The notes below the pieces were generated by a model. The model searched no databases. It was not told the DNA's origin and saw nothing but the letters and a program-made list of their open reading frames with translations. The translations under genes were made by a program, and so were the position numbers. From Stenocarpella maydis (lineage: Eukaryota > Ascomycota > Sordariomycetes > Diaporthales > Diaporthaceae), in contig NQMI01000130.1 of NCBI GenBank assembly GCA_002270565.1, positions 1 to 64,000 on the forward strand: a stretch of 64,000 nucleotides of DNA. The letters run 5' to 3'. The number at the start of each line of letters is the position of its first letter. Position 1 is the first letter of the stretch. Of the stretch, positions 23,126 to 34,461 are shown piece by piece.

Positions 23126-24125
23126 TCAGTCCTCCTCGACCTCCTCGCCAGGCCACAGCATCCAGACAATAATAATAAGCACCTTCATCGCGCTAGCCGT
23201 CCACATCGCGCCCGCGATCCCAAACCGCGAGTGCGCAAACAGGCCCCCCAGCACAGCCCCAAACAGACACATGGACGGCGCCCCCACGCGCCGGTTCCTC
23301 TCGGCGTTAGCCGCCAGGAAGAGGTCCGCATCACTAAACAGGTCACAGTAGATGCTCGTCAGCACGACGCTCGTGAGCGCGTTGTACTTGATGGCGCGGC
23401 TCGTGACGGCCTGGCCGCACGCCTGGAACGCCACGAGGGCGATGGGGACCAGCACGTCCCAGGTGATGGGGTCGTTGTTGCCGCCGGAGCTGCTGCGGCT
23501 GACCGCGCCCGGGCCGAAGGTGACGATGGAGGCGGCGCCGATGCAGAGGGCCGCCTGGATGGAGAAGGAGGCGATGAGGGTTGCGCGGCGTTTTGGGCCG
23601 AGGGCGCGGTGGAAGCGGCTGAAGAAGAAGGAGCCGATGCAGAAGAAGCCGAGGGAGGTGCCGGACTTGATCCAGCGGGTACCTTCGGTCGGGGCGGCTA
23701 GGCCGAGGCCGATATAGACGGTGTTTCCTGGCGTGGGGGGTGTTTGTTATTGATGATGCCCTCCTCATGCCCGTGGATGCGTGGTGGGACAGATGGGGGC
23801 GGGCAACGGGGTTTGTTCTTGTTAGTGATGACCCACCTGTCTGCATCGAGACAAAAGAGCCCCATTTCGAGATGGCCGAGCTATCCAGCAGGCCCGTGAT
23901 GATGTAGCAGAAGATGAGCACGAGGTCGGCCCAGTCGCGCCTGACCTCGGCGGTGGCCGCCTTGCGCAGCCGTGAGGTGAGAGTCTTTGGGTGCCTCGTC
24001 CTGGCGGCGCCGATCCCGTTGAGCAGAGGTTGCTCCTCGTCCGAGGCATCGTGACTGGTGGCCCCATGGCGGGCGGCACTGTGGTTACCGGGCCCGGCAG
24101 TGCCGTAACCATTGCCGGAGCTCAT
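23126..24125 (-). CDS. DUF1275 (YoaK-like) multi-pass membrane protein
   Basis: Two exons (24125-23837 and 23727-23126) joined by a 109-base GT-AG intron encode 296 residues. The first 60 residues are hydrophilic. Membrane segments follow: DLVLIFCYIITGLLDSSA, then after the intron NTVYIGLGLAA, SLGFFCIGSFFF, RRATLIASFSIQAALCIGAA, and pairs near the end (MCLFGAVLGGLFA; MWTASAMKVLIIIVWML). The early TGLLDSSAI...GSFVSMQTGNTVYIGLG pattern and the later VPIALVAFQACGQAVTSRA are typical of DUF1275 proteins. Their transport role is not established. Its position beside the A-T-R reductase and aldo/keto reductase would suit an exporter or unrelated housekeeping; the sequence does not decide. Confidence 0.85.
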
Positions 24126-26086
24126 CTTGCGGGCCGTGTCAGGAGGATTATCCTGTGTTGTAGTAGATTGTTGAGAGAGAAGACCCGGGCGGATGAGCAG
24201 CTGGCTTGGGATGGACGCTCGGCACCTTCCAGATGGACACGGGCCGTCGTCTGCGTGAGCCCCGGACGGTCAGACGGTATTATTAGTATGAAGGGGTCGC
24301 TGACTCGCCGTGGTTTGTGTGATGAAGTTGGGAGTGAGCGCCGAGGGGTGATGGACTGGCGTCACTGTGGGGCCCTGCGCCAGCTTTCCCGGGGAAAACA
24401 GACAGGCATGGATGGGAGCACGAGCGCCAGGGACAAAGCCGCCTAGCAATAGGTACCAACCGGTGTGGGGAGGACTCGGTACTAAGCAGCACGACGGGCG
24501 ATTAGGCCGGGGCATGGGTTGAGCCCTTTTTCCTGCCCTCAAAACATCATGGATTCACCGGTTCTAGTATAGCGCGGCCCAGATTTGTCAGGTGCAGATC
24601 TGGACCGAGATATTCGCTGCGATTCGGCGGCGGGCTGCAGGACCCAAGCACTTGCCTCACCAATGCTGCTGCGGGTTGCAGTGGTGCTGCTGAAGCTGCA
24701 ACCAAGTTTCTCGATGCCCGAATGGACGACTGAGACGCCGCTTCATCCCATCGATTTGGGCTATTATTTGTTGTGCTTACGCCCGGCCCCCAGCTGCATC
24801 GGGCAGACGACACCCGGCACTCGTCCGGGTCTGCGATTTGGGGTCCGTGGTGGCTGAGCCTGAGGGGCGAACAAAATGCCCCGTCCAGTCCAGGCCAGTC
24901 TTCCCAGTTCGCTGGTTCATGGACGAAAGTCGTGTCTTGGCTGACCATCACTTCTTGGCCATGCGAGCGCGTGCAGGTGTGGATGCTCAGGTGTGTGGCG
25001 CGTTGTGGGAAGCCTCTCCCACAACATCAGTCGTCCGGTTGATGCATTGGACCCGATGAGACGGTGTAGTTATATATCTCTCACGCCGGTTGCAATGTCG
25101 CAACAAGGGCTCCTCGTCTACCGCCATCCATCCCGTCCCCGTCCCGTCCCCACCCCCGCACAGCGACACCTGGACCTGCACACCGAGCATCCTCTTCTGT
25201 CCTGGCGCGTCGTTGGCCCTGGTGCCCTGGGGCTCTGGAAAGGTAGGGCTAGGTCTCCCTCCAACCGGACGTCCCCGCTGGGAGCTCGGTCTTGTCTCGG
25301 CAACTCGAGGTTGCACGCCACTGCTCGATGTGGCCGTCGTCCGTCATGTAGTGCTGCTGCTCGACATGAACCATTGTTGGATCGGTCGGGACTCTGCCAG
25401 AGAGGGCGCCCAGGGGGGGGAGGCGGGGAGCTCGGTCAGAGGGAACGACGTTGCAGAGGGACCAAAAGGCAATGGCTGGGTGGGTGGTCGGACCTATTGT
25501 GCATTGTCATGGTTGATAGACTGCGGGCGAGTCTGCCGGGTCAACGTCTTGTCTCGTAGAAGAGGCGTGGCTAGTAGAGACAAGCGAGAGCTTGGCTGTC
25601 AAGAAGCACGGCACTGGATTGCATGGAATGAGTGGCCCGACAAGGCATGGCATGGCATGATGAAGTACTCCGTATGTAATCGATCGAAAACGGGACGAGG
25701 GATGAGTGCTCGGAGCTTGAGCTGTTTGTAGTGGCTGTTCAGTGTTCCCCTGCCTCCCGCAGCTCGAGTGGCTCCACCCTGGAGCTCCCCCTGCAAGGTA
25801 CCTTAGTACATGCTCTGACAACGGAATCGTGACGCTATTAGTCTTTTGGTAGATACATGTACTCGTGTACAGCCTGTCCCCTCAACCTCTTTTCGACTAC
25901 ATACATACCTCTTACCCGTCTCTTGCCATCCTCACCTGCTCTTCTACCCTTTGCTCTGTCCCACCGTCCATCATCTGCTTCCATACCTCCTCGACCAGGT
26001 GGAATCCTCTCCCTCTCTACCCCACACTTTCTTTCCCATTGAGTCGCAGGCGATCAAGACCAACAACCCCCTCCACCGCCTTCAAG
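24126..26086. other. Intergenic region; pyrimidine-rich leader of the oxalate decarboxylase
   Basis: No gene is recognised between 24126 and 25850. From about 25870 to 26080 the plus strand is strongly C/T-rich, as in leaders of well-expressed fungal genes, and it leads into the ATG at 26087. Confidence 0.55.
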
Positions 26087-27643
26087 ATGCAACTCCCACA
26101 GCTTCTTGTCGCGGCCTCTCTCGCCGCCCTGTCGCATGCTGCCCCTCATCGCGACTCCCCCCAGCAGCGTCTCCAGGCCGGCCTCGAGCTGCCCGAGAAG
26201 TACCTGACCAGCAAGAAGACCTCCAAGCAGAACCCATATACCCCAGACTTCCGGGACCCATATGACAGCAAGGTCGACCCCATCAAGGACGACCTCGACC
26301 CGCTGCCCTGGCGCAATGGCCTGGGTGCCTCCGTCCTCGGGCCCTGGAACCCCGAGCGCTCCCGCCAGAATCCGGACCTGGTCCGCCCGCCAAGCACCGA
26401 CCACGGCAACATGGCCAACATGCGCTGGAGCTTTGCAGACTCCCACGTCAGGATCGAGGTATGTCTGACCCGTCTTGACTGCAATTCTCCCTGCCTTTGC
26501 CCACTCCTGTAAGCGGACCAACCAGCTGACACAGCCGACAACCCAGGAAGGAGGATGGACCCGCCAGACTACCGTCCGCGAGCTGCCCTCATCCAGCGAG
26601 CTGGCCTCGGTTAACATGCGCCTAGGCGAGGGCGTCATCCGCGAACTGCACTGGCACAAGGAGGCCGAGTGGGCCTACGTCCTCGACGGCTCCGTGCGTG
26701 TCACCGCGCTCGATTACGAGGGCGGCAACTTTATCGAGGATCTCGAGAAGGGCGACCTGTGGTATTTCCCCAGCGGTGTGCCCCACAGCTTGCAGGGTCT
26801 CAGCGCCAACGGCACAGAGTTCCTGCTCATTTTTGACGATGGTCGCTTCTCCGAGGAGAGCACTTTTATCCTGACTGACTGGCTTGGTGAGTGTTGATTG
26901 TCCCTCTGCACCCTTTAACGACAGCCCACTAAACCTGAACCTCTCCAGCCCACACGCCTAAGTCCGTAATCGCCGAGAACTTTCACCTAGCCCCCGAGGT
27001 CTTTGCCCACCTGCCCAAAGGCGAGAAGTACATCTTCCAGGGCTCCAACCCGGGTTCCATCGACGAGGAGCGGCCCACCGGCAAGAACATCAAGAAGTCC
27101 AAGTACAACTTCGCCCACAAGATGCTGGCCCAGGAGCCCATCATCACATCGGGCGGTGAGGTGCGCATCACCGACTCCAAGAACTTCCCCATCTCCAAAA
27201 CCGTGGCCGCCGCCCACGCCATTATCCAGCCGGGGGCCCTCCGCGAGATGCACTGGCACCCCAACGCCGACGAGTGGAACTTCTTCATCCGCGGCCGGGC
27301 CCGCATCACCATCTTCGCCGCCGAGGGCACCGCCCGCACATTTGACTATGTCCCCGGCGATGTGGGCATCGTCCCGCGCAACATGGGCCACTTTGTCGAG
27401 AACATTGGTGACGAGCCCGTCGAGATGCTCGAGGTCTTCCGCGCAGACGAGTTCCGCGACTTCTCCCTCTTCCAGTGGCTCGGCGAGACGCCACAGCGCA
27501 TGGTCGCCGACCACTTGTTCAAGGGTGACCCGGAGAATGCGGAGAAGTTCCTTGCCAAGATCAAGAGCGCCGCCAAGGACCCCGTCACGAAGTACTCGGA
27601 CGACGAAACGGCCGGGGCTGCTGATGAGGAGAAGGAGCTGTAG
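26087..27643 (+). CDS. Oxalate decarboxylase, bicupin, secreted
   Basis: Mn-dependent enzyme that converts oxalate to formate and CO2. Exons 26087-26458, 26547-26886 and 26949-27643 join in frame (introns 88 and 62 bases), giving 468 residues. Residues 1-18 are a signal peptide. The first cupin has [11 protein letters not shown] with His159, His161 and Glu165, and His204 in VPHSLQGL. The second has [10 protein letters not shown] with His339, His341 and Glu346, and His385 in GHFVENIG. The active-site lid appears as FSEESTF (about 225-231); a Glu in this loop is a mark of decarboxylases rather than oxalate oxidases. Length and layout are normal for the fungal family. Tolerance or removal of oxalate, or pH control around the hypha, are the likely roles. 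Confidence 0.94.
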
Positions 27644-28340
27644 GTCTGCGCTGGGTTCGGGCGTGGAGGCTTCGGGGATGGGACTTTTTCCATATGTCAC
27701 CGGTCACACGAACTTGGATGTAGTTTTAACTAGGCATATATCCGGAGTGATCATAACATTTTGTATAAGTTTGGACACTCCAAGAATATAAAGAGAGCGA
27801 TTTCATCCGTCTCAAGCGGTGCTGTTGCGCGGCATGTGGGGTGCGACCGAGGAATGTGATTGAGGTCAGATTGGATATCCGCACATAACAAGGCCACTTG
27901 TTCAATAATTGTTGCCCGACGTAAAGGCCGAGTCTGCGATTCGGACGTCCAAGGCAGAACGGAATTACTGCGGACGTCTCTGTTCTATTGCGTGATACAA
28001 GTAGTGTTGGTGGTTCGTTCCACGGGTTTTTAATGGCAGTGGCACGGCGTAACGAGAACAGCCAATTTTGGGGATTTTGAGATACAACTGACTTACTTTC
28101 CAAGGGGGTGTACCGTAGTACCCGGAGAGGTTTGGGAGAATCGGTGCGATTTGCACGAGGCACATCGATTGATGTAGGACTGCCCACATGAGTCTGTCTT
28201 GGTCGACCACCACGACAATACACTTCACGTACGTACTGCTGGCAACATACACCAGTCGGCCAAAAATCATGATGAACAATCTACGTATTGGTTATTCCCA
28301 GCAGTATATAGGGCCGTCCCGTCACACCTAGCCCACATAT

Positions 28341-28361
28341 CCCCCCCCCACTGGGGGGGGG
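28341..28361. repeat. Perfect inverted repeat C9-ACT-G9
   Basis: Nine C, a three-base loop, then nine G form a perfect GC hairpin. No gene flanks it closely enough to call it a terminator. Confidence 0.8.
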
Positions 28362-28559
28362 CGTAGTTGAGGACGATTAGGAGGGTCGCGGCAAGACGAA
28401 GACAAAGATAGGCGGGGGTGTGTGCTAGTTTGTATAGTATTTACCGCAGGTTCACAGTGCTCAAGTGAATGGTCTACAGAAGCCTGCAGCTCCTAAAAGT
28501 AATCTATACGTCAAACCCGGATAATAGAGCATCGACTACCAGGCTATCGGCGCTTAGTC

Positions 28560-28830
28560 TCGTCTACTTTCTGGGTTACCCTCTTTTAACGTTATAAGTC
28601 AGGAATTAGCCTTATTTCTTAAAGATGTGTTAGAACTATTAATATTTCATAGCTGCTAAAACTTAGATACTTCTCCACGGAATAATATAATTTATCAAAG
28701 ATTTCATAAATATTTTATATTATACAAAAGATTTATTGTTTATAAATGATCTTTATTTCTTTATACTTAATTTAGGTTTAAGTGTAGTAGCGGTTAAAGT
28801 ATAGGCTCTTATACGTGTATCTGTACTAAA
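28560..28830. repeat. AT-rich island, possibly RIP-decayed repeat
   Basis: The stretch is dominated by TA and AT steps (for example TATTTTATATTATACAAAAG) and differs sharply from the GC-rich neighbours. In ascomycetes this is typical of repeats mutated by RIP. No transposon protein can be read. Confidence 0.4.
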
Positions 28831-29930
28831 TTCAAGGGGGCCAGTTCGGGGGGGTCCATATGTGGGCCGGGTACGTTATGTTGGAGTTCGGAGACTGGAG
28901 TGCGTTTATGATTCTTCCTCTGTTGATCGCACGGTTACTTGTGTTTTAGGGCATCTCAAGTTCTTGTATCTGTGAAAGTGTTCCCAGGCCAGGTCTGTCG
29001 ATTCGCCATTTGAACAAGTGCGGTGTCATCTCAGTAGCCAAAGACCTCGGGAGTCGATTCCTGTGCTCAAGCCAGCAGATCAGCTTAAGCAAAGTAAAAG
29101 ACAGCCCCGCCTCCGTAAGTGGAGCTTGTGAGTTTACTCGGCTCCAAACGCCAGCTATCCGAGGTCACCTAATAAATACTGCAAATAAAAATCCCTAAGC
29201 CCCTACAAAAGGCGACGCCGAAAGGAGGGACGCGCTCTAGCACATTATAGGGGGGGCAAGGCGCCAGGACAAGCTTTCGTTTTGCAGGTAGTCGGCGCTG
29301 TGTTCAGGTCGTGGCTCTTGTGATTGACTACAGTCATCTCGGTGAAGACCGGCTTTGGTTTTGATCTTTTCATAGAGATGAGACGGGGCATCAGTGAGCC
29401 TCAGTGGCATCCTTGCATCTCAAATTCCCATTTTGCATGCTCGCAGAAGCCAGCCCCAATGGCTACTTTTTCGACAGAGTGGCTATCTCTAACTAAAGCT
29501 CCCTGGTCCTTTCCAAGGGCTCAATTGATAATTCAAACGGACTTGAGACTTTCCCCCAGTCACGGTCCGAGAGCGATGGCCAGAGCTCAAACACGCCGGG
29601 TATCCACGGGCGTTAATCAGTGACTGTCGCATTTGCACGACTTGCTGGAGTCTTTGACTTTATATTAGTCCTGTTCTAAAGACAATACACGGTTGTGTAT
29701 AAATTCCCCACAGTATTTCTCAGTAACATTGCCATTCTCGCTTCCATAGGCTCTAATTACCATCGGTTTCAACATACAAAATAACAATCCTCCCTTGGTA
29801 CCCAACGGGCATCAAGACCACACACACCCCTGTTTTGAGCTCACCACTGGGGTTTTGAAAAACAAGAGCAAGCGGTCATCCTGGTTCTGCCTGGTATCCT
29901 CAAGTCCCACCCTGGCAAAGCCAATTGATA

Positions 29931-30662
29931 ATGTCGTACCCAGACGACCAGGACCAGCCGCTCAACTTCGGTTCCGATCTCAGCCTCAGGGCGTGCGTCA
30001 GGAACTGCATCGAGGGCGAGTGCTGCGACTGTGACCACCAGGACGACCGGCAGGGGGGACAGCAGCACCAGCAGCCGCCGCCACAGGCCCCGTACCAGCA
30101 GCCCCCCACCGACCGCGACTCACTCCTGTCCGCCGCATCCTCCGGGCGGGGCCCCAGCCAGCCGCGGCCCATCACCGCCCAGCCGTACCAGCCGCAGCAC
30201 CCCATGCAGTACGGGGCCGCCGTCTCGTACTCGGGGTGGAGCAACGTCCCGCAGGGCGGCGGCGGCCACGACGACGACGGCCGGCCCGCGAGCTACGGCG
30301 GGTACGGGCACGCGGGGCACATGGGCGCGGACCACCGCCGCCCCGGCCTCTTCATAGCGCCGGAGCGCCGGTACCCCCCCGGGTTCACCACGCAGGCCTC
30401 GTCGTTGTACCTGGAGGGCATGGAGGTCACGCGCACGCAGGAGTCCCTGGGCTGGTTCCGGGACGGCGCGGGGCGCCTCTGCAACGGCAGGGGCGAGCTC
30501 ATCAACGAGCGGGGCGAGGTTACCGGGCAGCCCGGGCCATCCGGCGCGGAGCCGCAGCCCTCTCCGCCGGCGTCGCACCGGTCGGGCTCCAGTGGCGGCA
30601 GCGGCTCGCAGTCCGGCTCCAGCCACGGCCGTGATGGGGGCAGGAAGCTTAAAAACCACTGA
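29931..30662 (+). CDS. Hypothetical disordered Gln/Pro/Gly-rich protein
   Basis: I do not recognise a family. One exon of 243 residues starts at the ATG at 29931 (MSYPDDQDQPLNFGSDLSL). A short Cys cluster (ACVRNCIEGECCDCDH) lies at about residues 22-37. A Gln/Pro-rich part follows, then Gly/His/Asp-rich sequence. A more ordered stretch at about 135-205 contains LGWFRDGAGRLCNGRGELIN. The end is a Ser/Gly low-complexity tail closing in GGRKLKNH. The frame is open throughout a GC-rich segment and codon usage resembles the neighbours. No membrane segment or signal peptide is seen. It may be an abundant or stress-related hydrophilic protein, but that is a guess. Confidence 0.6.
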   Translation: MSYPDDQDQPLNFGSDLSLRACVRNCIEGECCDCDHQDDRQGGQQHQQPPPQAPYQQPPTDRDSLLSAASSGRGPSQPRPITAQPYQPQHPMQYGAAVSYSGWSNVPQGGGGHDDDGRPASYGGYGHAGHMGADHRRPGLFIAPERRYPPGFTTQASSLYLEGMEVTRTQESLGWFRDGAGRLCNGRGELINERGEVTGQPGPSGAEPQPSPPASHRSGSSGGSGSQSGSSHGRDGGRKLKNH

Positions 30663-31958
30663 TATGGCGGTGGGCGTGGGTTTTGTTTCTGGGAGAAGGC
30701 ATGTGTGAGAATTGGTTGGTCTTTTCAATGCTGTACATCATGCGATGAGTTTTGGAGTTTGATCTTGGGCTCTTGTATCTGAACGATGGCTTTTTGGGGT
30801 TTAGCTCTGCATACAGCTGTACTAGAGTTGCATCTCTGTAGCGATGTATCCGAAGCAAATTTTTCTTGACACGAACGTACCTTTTGCCAGCCGAGGTGGT
30901 TGATCGACGTCACCTGTCATTCATGTTGCGATATTCTTCCCCGGACTCAACGCCTTGACGGAGTTTACCAAAGATAAAATACCAATGCAGATAAAAGGGT
31001 ACAATTAAATCCTGTTATATTGGATATGGTCCTTGAATACAAGTCGAGGATTGAGTCTCGAGTGTTGAACTAATACAGAGAAGTTGCTCCATCCGCCTCG
31101 AGGATCCCATACACATCTGAATATTCTGATATGTAGACTACAGCATTTAGATCAAGTATCATTGAAAAGAATTAATTAATATATCCCTTCAGAAAATTAA
31201 AGTCTTCTCTTATATTATATACTTATATTTTCTGTATTAGTTTAATAAATACTTTTATTACTCTTTATACAAAAATAACTAGCTTTATTCTAATATGTCC
31301 TGCTCTAATTCAAAAGATGTATTACGTAATATATAAAACTACTAAATTTCAAGAATATTTAAGATCGAGGTCCTGTACCTAGGTATGTTAGATGTGGGTG
31401 GTTGGTGAGACTTTTTCTTGACATGTCAGAATAACCTGGAGTGAAGCATAAGTGCTAATAGCCAAATGGTTAAAACTTTTCCAAATTTGAGACTTCAAAT
31501 TCTATTTGCTACCGCTGTGGCGCTTATATAATTTCGCTAATGGTATATGAATGATGATCAAACCCGGAAGTGACGGAGAGTCATGTCATACTTTGATCAG
31601 AGCCAACTTCACGATGCGTTGGCAGGCGGCCGGCTACTAACTGGCCATCATGGTCAAGAGAAAATATCTCATATTAAATTTTAACGGGCGTCATCACTCA
31701 CATCGGCGAAAAGGTGTGCGGAGGTTCACTTCTATCGAGTGACACTACCCTCAGCCACTAAGCCATCTGACAGTGGTTGGTCGCTGGCTACGGTCACCAC
31801 GACCATAACCGGTGCTTTATCACATCACAGTAGGCCGTGCCTCCAGCTGCCCATCATCGAAAACCAATGACCAACTCCAACCCTTTGTCCACACCTGACA
31901 TGCGTGGCCAAGATAAGACTGACAGGTATCCATCATTGGAACTCGGCCTCGCCGTTAA
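30663..31958. other. Intergenic region with AT-rich island
   Basis: No gene is recognised. The stretch at about 31150-31370 is strongly AT-rich and is listed separately. Confidence 0.55.
31150..31370. repeat. AT-rich island, possibly RIP-decayed repeat
   Basis: TA-rich sequence such as TTATATTATATACTTATATT dominates, unlike both flanks. It resembles the island at 28560-28830 in composition. It may be the remains of a repeat. Confidence 0.4.
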
Positions 31959-31967
31959 CTATAAATA
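31959..31967 (+). promoter_or_regulatory. TATA box, copy 1 of the duplicated small-protein locus
   Basis: CTATAAATA preceded by GCCGTTAA; the same element with the same flank recurs at 33977. It lies 206 bases before the ACG that matches the start codon of copy 2. Confidence 0.65.
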
Positions 31968-32164
31968 CCGGCCTCTGGAAGTCTTCTTTGCCGCACTCAA
32001 CTTCCACACCAAGTCAAGCAAGCAAGAGAAAACCACCGATCCACGACAACTATACGACATCATACACAAACCACAATCCCAGCCGCGCGTATTTATCAAT
32101 AGCAAGCCCTAATACACACACACATCTGCGCCCAGCCTTCCCGCTCCTCACCAACTCACGCAAA

Positions 32165-32383
32165 ACGTCAGACCAGCCGAACGGCACCAGCGGAGGCGGA
32201 GGCGGCGGCGGCCAAGAGCCTCTCCAAGGCATGCTGTCCGACTTTGAACATCAGAGGAGGCGGGATGAGCCCGGTTACCGGCAATCCGGTAGTTCTCATC
32301 TCCGAGGCCCGAGCGGCGGCGACAGTGGCAGCGGCCACGACCCGAACGGGACCGGCCCGAACGGTAGCACCAATGGCCATTGA
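32165..32383 (+). pseudogene. Small Gly-rich protein, copy 1, start codon ACG instead of ATG
   Basis: This is a diverged copy of the gene at 34177. The leader, TATA box and spacing are shared, and the region around the start aligns (ACGTCAGACCAGCCGAACGG here against ATGTCAGGCCAGCAGAACGG). The ATG has become ACG, or was never ATG. From ACG the frame stays open for 72 codons: SDQPNGTSGGGGGGGQEP, then charged residues around FEHQRRRDEPGY, then Gly/Ser/Asn-rich sequence to the TGA. The same frame is open upstream to an ATG at 31904, before the TATA box. Possible readings are a non-AUG start, an internal start at Met in GMLSDFEHQ, or a decayed copy. Confidence 0.5.
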
Positions 32384-33976
32384 TAGGATAGGCTGTCTTC
32401 AAACACTGACGGCAAGACGTGGAGAGGAGACGGCCGGGATTTGACCGCAGTGTCGAGAGCAGCCCATCTTTCACCCTTGCTTCATTTTGGACCATGCACG
32501 TGCTTGGAAGGGGCCAGGATCGTGGCGCAATTTCGGAATGAACGCCCTCGGGAACACAGATATACTTAGCTTGGGCGGCTTATAGAGTCTCTTTGATTTG
32601 CATCTCAATACAGTCAGTGCCCTCAATCTCATGCGTAATGCAATTCCAGTATATTGTACGTAACTAGACTGTCTTCTCTTGCTACACAACATGTTCCTTT
32701 CGTAAGGTTGTCATTGCCAAATATCAATCCTAAAGTACACAAGGATCTTGGTAGGACCTCATAAGGGCCAGCTGTTAGTGGCTGATTTACAGTAAATGTT
32801 ACATATACATCAATGAGAAAAACGCGGTCATTGCCACGATTATGAAGTAAAGTTGTTTCTTCGGATCCTCAACCTCAACCCTCCCATTTCCCAAATCAGG
32901 CCTCTGTATCCTGGCGGCCTGGTGGCAAGCTAGAGGCCCGTACTCAAGGAACGCACTTAAATCCGGGAAGACTTGGGAAATAAGTTCTATTAGCCGTCAT
33001 TTTATCAGGGATATTATATGACCGATTATGCAGTCTATCAACGATCATGAGCATTTCAAGATCAAATCACATGTGCCTGTGAGAGCCTGGCCTCTGCCTG
33101 CCCACAACGTTTGGAACCATAATCTCAGGAGATAATCGTGACGAATGACAGCAGAAGAACACAATTAGTCACAGGACTGTAAACACGTTCCCAGTCACAA
33201 TAACATCCATAGTGCTACTTCAAGTGCTAAACCACAGTATCTCCGTTTCGGGGTGTGTTTCCAGCCCTGATTGAAGCCGACCATGCTTGGCCGCCGCCTC
33301 CAGCTCTGCTGATGCCATTCGGTTAGTCATAATAGCCGTTGTGACCGCCGTGATCTCTGTTCTGCTGGCTTGACATTTCTTCTATTATTTAAGAAATTTT
33401 CCGTAGATTAAATGCGTGTAGTGGATGTTAGGAGTGATCTAGGCTTGTTGTGATAGCGTCTCGAACACGATGCTATATTGTACTTGCGAGTAGATGTCTT
33501 TCTTGCTTGCTACTAGTTTCTGGAAATTCATACAAGCCAGGAATTGTTGCCCTGGATTCAGATGTTTATGGTCGATGCAGGCTTCATCTCAGGGTTGAGT
33601 ATTAAAATCACTCGCATGCTCCGCTGACGAGGACAGACGTAGTTGAGAGCTCAGGACTCGCTAGATACCGAGCTAGCCAATCACCGTACGATAATGAAGA
33701 CAATCAGTGATCAATGCATCGCGACCTGGTGGATAATTGCTGCCCAACTTTCATGAATGTAATATATCAGTCAACTTGAGAGCCAGTGATATAGTCCAAT
33801 CTTGTATTCATACCTGGAGGTTTGCGCCAGACTAGTGACTTCACCTAAACTTAATCACTCAAACGCATGGGCCAAACTTGAAGGCCAGCGATACATTCGA
33901 AGCCTTTGCTCATAACTCTTTGCGTGCGCCAGACAAGTGACAAGTGTTGGTTAAGAATGCAGCACATCGCCGTCAA
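32384..33976. other. Intergenic region between the two small-protein copies
   Basis: No gene is recognised. It is of mixed composition without obvious repeats, and separates two loci whose promoter and 5' parts are similar. Confidence 0.55.
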
Positions 33977-33985
33977 CTATAAATA
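33977..33985 (+). promoter_or_regulatory. TATA box, copy 2 of the duplicated small-protein locus
   Basis: CTATAAATA preceded by GCCGTCAA, 200 bases before the ATG at 34177. The leader between shares blocks such as CAAGCAAGAGAA with copy 1. Confidence 0.65.
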
Positions 33986-34176
33986 TTTACATCTCGGGCA
34001 AGTGTTCCATGCCGATATCAAATACCAGTTCGAGAAACACAAGCAAGAGAAGCGCGCAGGCCTACCAGAACGATACAGTATGATACTCAAAATTCCACAA
34101 CGACCACAGCGTATCATCAACAAGAGACTCTCCACGCCTAACCCCCCAAAGAACGAGTCCTCGCACAAGACGCAGA

Positions 34177-34461
34177 ATGTCAGGCCAGCAGAACGGTAAC
34201 CACACCAACGGAAATACCGGTGGAGAGACGCCCGGGACCAGGCGCCAGAGAGAAGATGAAGAGTACTACGATCGACTGCAGGCCGACGATCTCCATGAAG
34301 CGTTCTTCCAGACGCAGCAGACCCAGAGCAGCGGTGGAGCAGATGGAACTCGCGCCAACGGCGCCAATGGCGGGCATGGAGCCGGTCGTTTCAAGGATTT
34401 CGATGGTTCCAATGGTTCCAATGGTTCCAACGGCTCCAATGGTGCCAAGGGTGCCCATTAA
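34177..34461 (+). CDS. Small disordered Asn/Gly-rich protein, copy 2
   Basis: I do not recognise a family. One exon of 94 residues starts at the ATG at 34177 (MSGQQNGNHTNGNTGGETPG), has a charged centre (RRQREDEEYYDRLQADDLHE), and ends in four NGS repeats (GSNGSNGSNGSNG). It has no signal peptide or membrane segment and is probably disordered. A TATA box at conserved distance and a leader shared with copy 1 support it as a real gene. Small hydrophilic proteins of this make-up occur among stress or spore proteins, but this is inference. Confidence 0.65.
   Translation: MSGQQNGNHTNGNTGGETPGTRRQREDEEYYDRLQADDLHEAFFQTQQTQSSGGADGTRANGANGGHGAGRFKDFDGSNGSNGSNGSNGAKGAH

Larger units (their letters stand above)
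27644..29930. other. Intergenic region with AT-rich island and GC hairpin
   Basis: No gene is recognised. It contains the perfect inverted C9/G9 at 28341-28361 and an AT-rich island at about 28560-28830, both listed separately. A TGTATAAATT element at about 29695 lies about 235 bases before the next gene. Confidence 0.55.
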
